A DNA stretch of 32,359 nt, from NCBI GenBank assembly GCA_902795195.1, contig CADBKF010000027.1, positions 1 through 32,359 of the forward strand, in the 5' to 3' direction. Source of the stretch: Oscillospiraceae bacterium (GTDB lineage: Bacteria > Bacillota > Clostridia > Oscillospirales > Oscillospiraceae). The notes below the pieces were generated by a model. That model had not been told where the DNA came from and made no database searches. It saw only the letters and a program-made list of their open reading frames with translations. Below are positions 24,754 to 32,040 of the stretch, in pieces (the stretch's first letter is position 1; each line of letters starts with the position of its first letter). The position numbers and the translations under genes were made by a program.

Positions 24754-24807
24754 TTCCCGATTCTTGTTGTTTAAAGTAATAAATTAAATAAATTTTCATG
24801 CTGCTGT

Positions 24808-25869
24808 TTATTTATAATACTCGGCGTACCACTCGGCAAAGGCACGCAGACCTTCACAGATGCCGATCTTGGGCGTGAAGCCATAATCACGTTCCAGCGC
24901 CTCGGAATCTGCATAGGTTACGGGTACATCTCCTGCCTGCATACCGACGAGTTCACGATGGCCCTCGAAGTCGTAATCCTCAGGCAGTACCTTGGCTCTC
25001 ACAAGCTCCTCCTGGAGCGTGCTGATATAGTCGAGCAGGTTCTCAGGCTGTCCGCCGCCGATGTTGTACACAGCGTAGGGCGGGATCGGCAGGCCGTCTT
25101 CTCCATTCTTCTTTTCCGGAGCGCCCCGCATAACTCTTACAATGCCTTCCACAATGTCATCGATATAGGTGAAGTCCCGCCTCATATCGCCATAGTTGAA
25201 GATCTGGATGGTCTTCCCTGCCACCAACTTCTGTGTGGCAGAATAATAGAACATGTCAGGACGACCTGCTGGACCGTAAACCGTAAAGAACCGGAGTCCC
25301 GTGGACGGGATATTGTAGAGCTTGGAATACGCATGCGCCAACAGCTCATCAGATTTCTTTGTCGCTGCATACAGGCTGACAGGATTGTCGACCTTATCCT
25401 CCGTGGAAAACGGCACCTTCTTGTTGCCACCGTAGACGGAAGAGCTGGAAGCATAGACAAGATGCTCCACAGGATTATGACGGCACGCCTCCAGCAGGTT
25501 ATAGAAACCGATGATGTTGGATTCGATATAGACATCCGGGTGGTCGATGCTGTAACGCACCCCCGCCTGTGCGGCAAGGTTCACCACGATGTCAAAATGA
25601 TAATCAGCGAACAGCTTATCCACCAGTTCTTTATCACCAATGGAGCCTTTGACAAACACATGCTTGACCGGGGAGACTTCAGCAGCTTTCTCCACAAGGC
25701 TCAGCCGGTACTCCTTCAGTGCCGGATCATAGTAGTCGTTCATATTGTCAAGGCTGACGATCGTCCCGCCCTGTAAATCCTTCAGCAGACGGATCACCAG
25801 GTTGGCTCCAATGAATCCCGGCGAGCCAGTCACCAGAATCGTTTTATTGTTCAGATCAATACGCTGCAT
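24808..25869 (-). CDS. UDP-glucuronate 4-epimerase (extended SDR family)
   Basis: 353 residues. NAD-binding G-x-x-G-x-x-G is GSPGFIG (15-21); the SDR catalytic residues are in ASSSSVYGG (140-148) and Y167-x3-K171 (YAATKKSDE). FFTVYGPAGRPDM and YGDMRRDFTYIDDIV are characteristic of the CapI/GAE class of UDP-GlcA epimerases, rather than GalE or dTDP-glucose dehydratase. It would interconvert UDP-glucuronate and UDP-galacturonate in the cytosol for polysaccharide synthesis. GGAGGG lies 7 nt before the ATG, within the end of the preceding dehydrogenase gene, only 2 nt away, so the pair forms an operon. No terminator hairpin is visible in the A/T-rich downstream 50 bp. Confidence 0.93.
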   Translation of the reverse strand: MQRIDLNNKTILVTGSPGFIGANLVIRLLKDLQGGTIVSLDNMNDYYDPALKEYRLSLVEKAAEVSPVKHVFVKGSIGDKELVDKLFADYHFDIVVNLAAQAGVRYSIDHPDVYIESNIIGFYNLLEACRHNPVEHLVYASSSSVYGGNKKVPFSTEDKVDNPVSLYAATKKSDELLAHAYSKLYNIPSTGLRFFTVYGPAGRPDMFYYSATQKLVAGKTIQIFNYGDMRRDFTYIDDIVEGIVRVMRGAPEKKNGEDGLPIPPYAVYNIGGGQPENLLDYISTLQEELVRAKVLPEDYDFEGHRELVGMQAGDVPVTYADSEALERDYGFTPKIGICEGLRAFAEWYAEYYK

Positions 25870-25871
25870 CT

Positions 25872-27365
25872 TTAATCCCTCCGGAACAAGTCTCTGGTGT
25901 ACACTTTTTCTTCCACATCATCCAACACGCTGTCATACCGGTTGGCAATGATGCAGCCGCACATTTTTTTGAACTTCTTGATATCGTTTACCACGACAGA
26001 GCCAAAGAAGGTCGTGCCATCCTCCAAGGTCGGCTCATAGATGACCACCGTTGCGCCTTTCGCCTTGATCCGCTTCATAACGCCCTGAATGGAGGACTGA
26101 CGGAAATTGTCACTGTTGCTCTTCATAGCAAGCCGGAACACACCTACAACAACTTCCTTCTGCCGGTTTTCTCTCTCAGCTGAGTAGGATTCACTGTTGC
26201 CATAGGTTCCGGCGATCTCCAGGACACGGTCGGCAATGAAATCCTTTCGGGTTCTGTTGCTCTCCACGATAGCCTGGATCAGGTTTTCCGGCACATCCCG
26301 GTAATTCGCCAGAAGCTGCTTTGTATCCTTAGGCAGGCAGTAACCGCCGTAGCCAAAGGATGGATTGTTGTAGTAGTCGCCTACTCTCGGATCAAGGCAT
26401 ACGCCCTTGATGATCGGCGCAGTCTTAAGTCCTTTTACCTCGGCATAGGTATCCAGCTCGTTGAAGTAGGATACGCGGAGCGCCAGATATGTATTGACAA
26501 ACAGCTTTGTGGCCTCCGCCTCTGTAGTCTCCATGAAAAGGACCGGAATGGATGTTTTAATCGCCCCCTGCTGCAGCAGCGCCGCAAACTCCTCGGCAGC
26601 CTTCTGATTCATCTCATCCGCTCCAACAATAATCCTGCTCGGATAGAGATTGTCGTACAGTGCCTTGGATTCCCTCAAGAACTCTGGGCTGAAGATGATG
26701 TTACCCATCCCCATCTTCTCACGGATCTGAACTGTATAGCCAACCGGAATGGTGGACTTAATCACAACAGTCGGCTTTACATCCCGCGCTGCGGTTGCCT
26801 CTTTGATAAGCCCCAGTACAGATTCCACCGCGCTGCAATCAAAAAAATTCGTCTTCGGATCATAGTTGGTAGGAGCAGACACAATAACGTAATCCGCAGA
26901 AGAATACGCGGATAGCGCGTCTGTGGTCGCAACGAGGCTCAGCCCTCTCTCCTCATGCTCCGCCATAAATTTTTCTATGTATTCATCCTGGATCGGGCTT
27001 TTCCAGTTGTTGATCTTCTCGACCTTCTCCGGAAGGATATCTACGGCGGTCACATCATTATGCTGGGAAAGCAACACCGCAAGGCTCAGGCCGACATAGC
27101 CGGTTCCAGCCACAACAATCTTTTTCCGCTCAACCGTTACAGCCTCGGTTTCATCATCCACAATGACATCAGTGGGCTGGAAACCAAGCACGGCAGACAG
27201 AGACAGTAACTGATTGACAGACGGGCTGTAATCCCCCGACTCAAGACGGGAAAGAATAGAACGATTTATATTTGCCATATCTGAAAGAGCAGTCTGTGAA
27301 AGCTTGAGCGTCTTTCTTCTGCTAACCACAATTTCAGAAAGCAGTTTCAGGGATAAGTGTTTCAT
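25872..27365 (-). CDS. XRE-HTH fused to UDP-glucose 6-dehydrogenase
   Basis: 497 residues from ATG 27365 (GGAGG 5-6 nt upstream). Residues about 4-69 form a Cro/C1-type helix-turn-helix ([20 protein letters not shown], then [19 protein letters not shown]). A short acidic linker (about 70-79) leads into a full nucleotide-sugar dehydrogenase: NAD site GTGYVG (87-92), [17 protein letters not shown], and catalytic C343 in [11 protein letters not shown]. The enzyme half should oxidise UDP-glucose to UDP-glucuronate with two NAD+, feeding the epimerase 2 nt downstream. The HTH suggests that the protein also binds DNA, maybe its own promoter. The frame is continuous through the junction, so this is one polypeptide, not two genes. 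Confidence 0.93.
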   Translation of the reverse strand: MKHLSLKLLSEIVVSRRKTLKLSQTALSDMANINRSILSRLESGDYSPSVNQLLSLSAVLGFQPTDVIVDDETEAVTVERKKIVVAGTGYVGLSLAVLLSQHNDVTAVDILPEKVEKINNWKSPIQDEYIEKFMAEHEERGLSLVATTDALSAYSSADYVIVSAPTNYDPKTNFFDCSAVESVLGLIKEATAARDVKPTVVIKSTIPVGYTVQIREKMGMGNIIFSPEFLRESKALYDNLYPSRIIVGADEMNQKAAEEFAALLQQGAIKTSIPVLFMETTEAEATKLFVNTYLALRVSYFNELDTYAEVKGLKTAPIIKGVCLDPRVGDYYNNPSFGYGGYCLPKDTKQLLANYRDVPENLIQAIVESNRTRKDFIADRVLEIAGTYGNSESYSAERENRQKEVVVGVFRLAMKSNSDNFRQSSIQGVMKRIKAKGATVVIYEPTLEDGTTFFGSVVVNDIKKFKKMCGCIIANRYDSVLDDVEEKVYTRDLFRRD

Positions 27366-27376
27366 CAAAACCTCCT

Positions 27377-27520
27377 GTTGCTGATAGCGTCAATTTAGTC
27401 GATTCGCAACGTAATAATATTAGCAGAGGCTGAACTCAAATACAAGTCCTTTGTTGTTATTTTATGTGAATTATTTCTGAGTCGGCCATCAAGCCGAATT
27501 TAATTGTTGCCATCAGCAAC
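27377..27520. promoter_or_regulatory. Inverted 12-mers flanking the dehydrogenase promoter
   Basis: GTTGCTGATAGC on the plus strand at 27377-27388 recurs inverted at 27509-27520 (minus strand GTTGCTGATGGC, 11/12). The distal copy also forms the local dyad GTTGC-CATCA-GCAAC (27506-27520). A further GCAAC at 27406-27410 faces the proximal copy. They bracket the promoter and could be operators for the HTH domain of the dehydrogenase (inference). Confidence 0.5.
27417..27445 (-). promoter_or_regulatory. Promoter of the dehydrogenase-epimerase operon
   Basis: On the minus strand TTGTAT (27440-27445), 17-nt spacer, TAATAT (27417-27422); start near 27410, leader about 45 nt. Confidence 0.65.
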
Positions 27521-27559
27521 ATGTCAAACTTTTATTCTGCCGCTAATAACAACAAAAGG
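27448..27559. repeat. Imperfect inverted repeat in the intergenic region before the dehydrogenase operon
   Basis: CCTTTGTTGTTAT (27448-27460) is inverted as ATAACAACAAAAGG (27546-27559), one base longer. Between them is a small hairpin TCGGC/GCCGA (27482-27497). The A/T-rich stretch between the operon and the recombinase remnant (27366-27630) otherwise shows no gene. Confidence 0.5.
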
Positions 27560-27630
27560 CCTACCTGCTCTGCTTCCAGTATGGAGAACACGCTCTTCTC
27601 CAAATCCCTGAAAGCAAAACAGGTGGGCAA

Positions 27631-28778
27631 TCACTGAACCTCAATCCCTACGCCTTTAACCTCGCTCCTCTTCGCTTCTCCATATTTCAGCAGCTCTTCC
27701 TCTTTCACATTCCGGCACTTGCAGCCGCTCCCCTTCCGCTTTTCCCGGCAGATCCAGGTCTTGATCTTCTCCCCGCCGGGGCCGTTGACCGTCCGCCGCG
27801 TCATCGGTGCTCCGCATTCGCCGCAGAAGACTTTCCCGTATAAAAAATGTGGCTGACCACCTCTGTGACCAACCACTTCTCCGATCTTTTTATTCTCTTC
27901 CAGCTTTGCCTGCGCCGCGTCCCACACATCCCTGCTCACAATGGCCTCATGATCATTTTCCAGGTAGTTGCTCTCAAACGGGATTGTCGGGTCAGGCTTT
28001 TTGCTGATGAAGTTCTTCGGCGGCTGCTTCTGAAGCAGCTTATCGCCCTTGTAGGTTTCGTTTTTCAGAATGTAAAGAATGTTGTAACGGCTGAGCGGAG
28101 TGTCATTCCTGGTTCTCACCCCAATGTCTGTCAGCGTCCTGATGATCTCTTCCACGGTCTTTCCCTGAAGGAAAAGGGCGAAGATGAGCCGTATTGCATC
28201 GGCGTAGTGGTTTGGCACCAGCTTTCCATCCACAGTGTCGTAGCCGAGGATGCGGTTATTTCCCAGATTGAACTCGCCGCGCTTAAACCGTTCCTGGTAT
28301 CCCCAGCGGATGTTCTCGGAAATGCTCCGGCTCTCCTCCTGCGCAAAGGATGCCATGATGGTCAGCACCATCTCAGAAAGGGCGTCGCTGTGTCGATCCC
28401 TTCCTTCTCGAAGAAGACCTGAACACCATGACTTTGCAGATCTCGCACCGTCCGAAGGGTGTCGACCGTGTTTCTGGCAGATCTGCTGATGCTCTTGGTG
28501 ATGATGTAGTCGATTTCTCCGGCTTTGCAGTCCTCGATCATCTGCTGGAACTGGACTCTGCCCTTCACCTTCACCAAAGTTTCGCTCAGGCCTTCGTCCA
28601 CATACACATTTTTAAGATCCCAGTCCCCACGCTGCACTGCCCGGAACCGGAAGGTCTCTATCTGGTTCTCCAGACTTTCCAGCTGCGCCTTATGGTCCGT
28701 GCTCACGCGGCAGTAGGCGGCAACCCGCTTTCTGCTTACGATCTTCGGCTGCTCAATTCTCGTTACTGTTTTCGACAA
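27631..28778 (-). pseudogene. Large serine recombinase, frameshifted
   Basis: The N-terminal half starts at TTG 28778 (GGGAGG upstream) and holds the resolvase catalytic domain with S26 in AAYCRVSTD. After KEGIDTATPF it runs out of frame to a stop at 28362. The second frame picks up exactly there with SEMVLTIMASFAQEESRS and contains the recombinase domain plus a CGECGAPM zinc ribbon. One missing base in the CCCTTTCTG stretch near 28383 explains the break. The joined product would be about 380 residues and appears short at the C-terminus (no long coiled coil after the zinc ribbon). Such enzymes integrate and excise phages or conjugative elements. Either a true pseudogene or an assembly error. 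Confidence 0.85.
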
Positions 28779-28983
28779 AGCGTTCTCCTCCCTTCAAAAA
28801 GTCCTGTTCCTCTTCGCTGAGCCGCTTGCGAGAAACCAGGATGCCTCGGTTCATGACCTCCTGCACCTAGTCAAAAAGCTCCGGGCTCACAATCGGCTCG
28901 TGATCGGTCAGGAACATACCGCCGCAGGAGCCGGTGATGATCTTCCAAGGCTTAATTCGGGGATAACCCCCATATATTGGTTT
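28753..28983 (-). pseudogene. 3' remnant of a second serine recombinase
   Basis: From the IS21 edge an open frame reads PRIKPWKIITGSCGG, then TDHEPIVSPELFD, a TAG at 28867-28869, then VQEVMNRGILVSRKRLSEEE to a stop at 28753. The HEPIVSPELFDxVQ pattern is that of the recombinase domain (PF07508) of large serine recombinases. The TAG could come from CAG by one change. Its last 26 nt overlap the start of the next recombinase, so the two were tandem genes. The N-terminal part is missing. Confidence 0.7.
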
Positions 28984-29058
28984 TGTTCGGGTCGGGAGTA
29001 ACTAACCCCCAAATGTCGGGAGATAACGACCAAACGTAGGCGGAAAAGAAAAAGCCAC
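28984..29058 (+). repeat. IS21 left end with three terminal repeats
   Basis: Repeats start at about 28991 (GTCGGGAGTAACTAACC), 29015 (GTCGGGAGATAACGACC) and 29039 (GGCGGAAAAGAAAAAGCC). They mirror the right-end spacing of 24 bp and roughly 24-34 bp. Confidence 0.7.
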
Positions 29059-29121
29059 TACCATAACTCTTTCACGCTCTGTATACTGGAAAGTGCCAAC
29101 AACCCAGTAGGAAGGAGCATG

Positions 29122-30438
29122 ATGAAAGAGTTAACAAGTAATGGCTCTGTGATTAGTATAACACAAGCCATTGAAGAAATGAAGAGGGAGCAAGGAAATT
29201 CTTTCTCCTTGGAACGGATCAATCTGGCCGAGCTGGAAAGGCGGTGCGGCATATCACGCGGAAAACTTCGCCGCCTCAAGCGGAACGGCTTTCAGGATCT
29301 TCCCCGCATCACCAAGGGCAGCAAGCACAAGATTACGAAACTCAGCGGCTATACCGGCATGATTGACGCACTTTTGAAACAGGGAATCAAGAATTCCTCT
29401 GTGATTCTGGAACGGCTGAGGCAAGCCGGATTTGAGGGCGGCGCAACGATCGTAAAGGAATATATCGCTGCGCATAAGCATCTCATTCCGGCCAAGCGGC
29501 AGCAGGTTGCGCCTCAGGGAAATCGTGGCTGCCGGTATTCGACGGCACCCGGTGAGGCATTTCAAATGGATTGGGGCTTCACCGACGTCCTGGACTACGA
29601 CAGCTACACCTTCCGCGTGGCGTGCCTTGCTATGATCTGCCACCACTGCGGGCAGCGATACGTTGAATTCTTCCCCAACGCCAGGCAGGAAAATCTCTTT
29701 ATTGGCATGGTCCATGCCTTTCAGCACATGGGCATCCCGAGATTCGTTCTGACCGACAACATGAAAAGCGTGGTCCTACACCGAGACCTGGACGGACACC
29801 CGGTCTGGCAGAAAGACTACGAGGTCTTTATGAAAACGGTCGGCTTTGAAACGAAGCTCTGCAAGCCGCGGCATCCGTTCACGAATGGCAAGGTCGAGCG
29901 CCTTATCCGCTTTGTAAAGGACAATTTCCTTGCCGACCGGGTGTTCAGCAATATTACCGATCTGAACTGGCAGGCGCTGGATTGGTGCAATCGCCAGAAC
30001 AACGTCTACCACAGGGCGATTGACGGCGTGCCGCAGCAGATCCATATGCAGGCTTGCGCCGCCCGGCTGCGAGAGCTTCCAAAGACGGACGCGGTACGGT
30101 TTTATCTTTGCCCGGAGCGCAAAATCTCCTTTGACGGCTTTGTGAACTACGAAGGCCGCCGCTTCGGTGTTCCGTACAGCTATCCCGGCGCAACAGCCCG
30201 GATCTCCCGCAGTGGCGACACGCTGTACATCTACTCAGCGGATCTGCGGATTCTGTTGGTCACGCACAATGTGACGTGGAGCCGCAAGGACAGCTTCTGT
30301 GAGGGGCAGTACGAGGAGCTTCCACAGCCGGAGGAGTTTCCGACCATGCCGGTCAGAACCCAAATCCTCCAGCTTCCCAGGCCGCAGAGCGATCTCTCCT
30401 TTGCCAAGTTTGACTTTGACGAGGAGGAGCTGGAATGA
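29122..30438 (+). CDS. istA: IS21-family transposase IstA
   Basis: 438 residues from ATG 29122, preferred over ATG 29119 because AAGGAG is 4 nt away instead of 1. It has an N-terminal helix-turn-helix region (ERRCGISRGKLRRL and following) and an RNase-H-like integrase core. The DDE triad, numbered from ATG 29119, is D151 (QMDWG), D213 (VLTDNM) and E260 (NGKVER). A C-terminal beta-barrel domain follows. It would cut and join element ends with help from IstB. It overlaps istB by 4 bp (ATGA). It looks complete, but its partner is broken. Confidence 0.94.
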   Translation: MKELTSNGSVISITQAIEEMKREQGNSFSLERINLAELERRCGISRGKLRRLKRNGFQDLPRITKGSKHKITKLSGYTGMIDALLKQGIKNSSVILERLRQAGFEGGATIVKEYIAAHKHLIPAKRQQVAPQGNRGCRYSTAPGEAFQMDWGFTDVLDYDSYTFRVACLAMICHHCGQRYVEFFPNARQENLFIGMVHAFQHMGIPRFVLTDNMKSVVLHRDLDGHPVWQKDYEVFMKTVGFETKLCKPRHPFTNGKVERLIRFVKDNFLADRVFSNITDLNWQALDWCNRQNNVYHRAIDGVPQQIHMQACAARLRELPKTDAVRFYLCPERKISFDGFVNYEGRRFGVPYSYPGATARISRSGDTLYIYSADLRILLVTHNVTWSRKDSFCEGQYEELPQPEEFPTMPVRTQILQLPRPQSDLSFAKFDFDEEELE

Positions 30439-31555
30439 ACGAGACAGCCTTTGAGACGATTGCACAGGCAGCGGCCGTATTGAAGCTGGACTTTTCCTCG
30501 GAGGAATTCGCAGGCTTTGCGGAGGACCACGGCCTTTCCGAGGAAGCGATTGAGGTGGTGCGGGCCGTCTTCTCCTATCTCAGGGAAAAGAAACAGCAAA
30601 CCACAGTACTGACGCTGCTGAAAATGAGCCGTCTGCCCACGAAAGAGCCAAAAACCTTTGACAACTTCGACTTCTCTCTGCTCAAAGGCAAGGACGTTGA
30701 CCGGCTGAAAGCGCTGCCGTCACTGGCGGCAATCTATTCTCACCGGAATCTGGCCTTTATTGGTCCGGCGGGCACAGGTAAGACGCATCTGGCCCAGGCG
30801 TTTGGTTATGCCTGCTGCCAGCACGGAATGAAGACCTACTTCATTAAGGTCTCAGAGCTGCGGGACCGTTTCACAATGGCCAGGCGTTCCGGCAAGACGG
30901 ATTCCTGCCTCAGCGCCTTGGTTCGTCCCAGCTGCCTGATTGTGGACGAGATTGGGCACTGTGCCTTTGACCGGGAGAACACCAGGCTGTTCTTTGACCT
31001 GATTGACCGGCGCTACAACAAGGAAGGCAGCTTCAATATGATTTTTACCAGTAACAAGAATCCAGCCCTGTGGCGCGAGGATTTTGATGAGGTGCAATCT
31101 GCGGACCCCAACGGCCACTGGTGCGGTGTCCAGCGATCGTTCGGCGGCGTCAACGGCCGGATGCAAAACATTATTCCACGGTGCTCTTGACACGAGCCTC
31201 CATCGCGCATGATTTCATGGCAAAGAGGCAAAACAGCGCTTTTTTGCGTGTTTGCCATGGCAAAAAGCCTATCATGCGCTACTCATGTCAAGAGCCTTTC
31301 GCGGCATAAGGTTTTGCAAATTGATGCGGCCGCTGACGCCGCACCGTGGCCGTTCATGGCCGCACCAGTGGCCGTTGAAGAACGCAATTTGCAGATGAGG
31401 ACGCCACCCTGCTCTGTGCGCTGGACCGGATCTTTGACTACGCCACGGTTTTCAAGCTGCGCGGCGAGAGTTTCCGGGGTAAGAAGCTGGAGACGGTCTC
31501 GCTGCAAACCGGCAAGGTACGGGCTGTTGAGCCGGTAGTAACTACAGAAGAATAA
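30435..31555 (+). pseudogene. istB: IstB transposition ATPase, split by a 301-bp insertion
   Basis: Residues 1-219 are normal IstB: Walker A GPAGTGKTH (110-118), Walker B CLIVDEIG, and the FTSNKNPALWREDFDE segment. The frame then enters foreign sequence and stops at 31190. The true C-terminus resumes at 31394 (DEDATLLCALDRIFDYATVF) and ends at TAA 31555. Removing 301 bp plus one 7-bp duplicate gives 813 nt, an exact frame of 270 residues. The truncated 251-residue product keeps the AAA+ core but lacks the last helices, so it is probably inactive. Confidence 0.9.
31093..31393. mobile_element. 301-bp MITE-like palindromic insertion in istB
   Basis: It is flanked by a 7-bp direct repeat GATGAGG (31086-31092 and 31394-31400). 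The ends are inverted: TGCAATCTGCG at left against TGCAAATTGCG at right (read inward), followed by the shared CAACGGCCACTGGTGCGG; 28 of the first 34 positions agree. The similarity continues to the centre (GCAAAAC, CTCTTGACA-GAG and GCATGAT in both arms; CATGGCAAA/TTTGCCATG near the middle). The element is thus one large imperfect hairpin with no gene. Confidence 0.88.
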
Positions 31556-31594
31556 TCTAGAACGAATACCGGGTTGTTGGCATTTTCCAAAAAT

Positions 31595-31678
31595 TGGCTC
31601 TGTGGTTTCCGACAATTATTGGTCCGTTACTCCCGACATAATTTGGCTGCGAACTCCCGACGCCAACAACGATCCTCC
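31595..31678 (-). repeat. IS21 right end with three terminal repeats
   Basis: Read inward on the minus strand: GTCGGGAGTTCGCAGCC, GTCGGGAGTAACGGACC and GTCGGAAACCACAGAGCC. These are the likely transposase binding sites. Confidence 0.7.
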
Positions 31679-31976
31679 GCGATGGCTAAAAGCAAGTTTA
31701 GGATACCCGAGCATATGTAGTCTGTCAATATTCAACCTGAGCGGTGGCACTGCTCAATTCGGGCGGTGCCATTGCTCAATTCCAGCGGAACCGCTGCTCA
31801 ATTTCCCCGGTCGAGCCGATCTCTCGATGCGGTGTACGCAGGACAGCCGAGGTATAATGTTCAAATCTATGCTTTCCCTGCCGAACCGAGGGATAATATT
31901 CAATTTCTTGCCGGGCTGAACAAAATAGTAAATGTTCATTTTGGGGACTTTTATAATCAGGGACAATGTTCAAATC
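31679..31976. other. Intergenic stretch of short direct repeats (degraded element ends)
   Basis: No credible gene. Three back-to-back 22-bp units start at 31741, 31763 and 31785 (shared frame GCGG...GCTCAATT). Four copies of a TAATGTTCAA-like motif follow at about 31855, 31894, 31929 and 31964, spaced 35-39 bp. Both sets look like multiple terminal repeats of IS21-type elements, with the rest of each element missing. Confidence 0.55.
31741..31806. repeat. Three contiguous 22-bp direct repeats
   Basis: Units at 31741-31762, 31763-31784 and 31785-31806 share GCGG at the start and TTGCTCAATT or CTGCTCAATT in the second half. A possible element tip TGTCAATATTC lies at 31727. Confidence 0.75.
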
Positions 31977-32004
31977 GTAAGCGTCAAATGAACGTAGAAA
32001 AGGG

Positions 32005-32021
32005 GCCTGCGGTTGGCAGGC
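32005..32021 (-). terminator. Terminator of the IS66 transposase gene
   Basis: In minus-strand RNA GCCTGC and GCAGGC form a 6-bp stem with a 5-nt loop, followed by CCCUUUU. Confidence 0.6.
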
Positions 32022-32040
32022 TCCATGTACAAGATTTGGT

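Larger units (their letters stand above)
28984..31678 (+). mobile_element. IS21-family insertion sequence (istA intact, istB disrupted)
   Basis: The ends are TGTTCGGGTCGGGAG (28984) and, inverted, TGTTGGCGTCGGGAG (ending 31678). Each end has three subterminal copies of a TCGGGAG-type repeat at matching spacing (left 28992, 29016, about 29041; right 31670, 31646, about 31612, read inward), the multiple terminal repeats typical of IS21. The element is about 2.7 kb, or about 2.4 kb without the internal insertion. No target duplication is visible at these borders (left flank ends GGTTT, right flank begins ACGAT), which suggests a later deletion or recombination. Confidence 0.88.

Noticed and set aside
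28362-28395. Programmed -1 frameshift in the serine recombinase.
   Set aside because: The zero-frame codons CCC TTT do not form a standard X-XXY-YYZ slippery site in phase, and no strong downstream stem is evident; simple base loss is more likely.
28955-28983. TTCGGGGATAACCCCC as a further outer terminal repeat of IS21.
   Set aside because: Spacing does not match the right end, and it reads in frame as part of the recombinase remnant (GGYPRIKPWK); the resemblance is probably chance.
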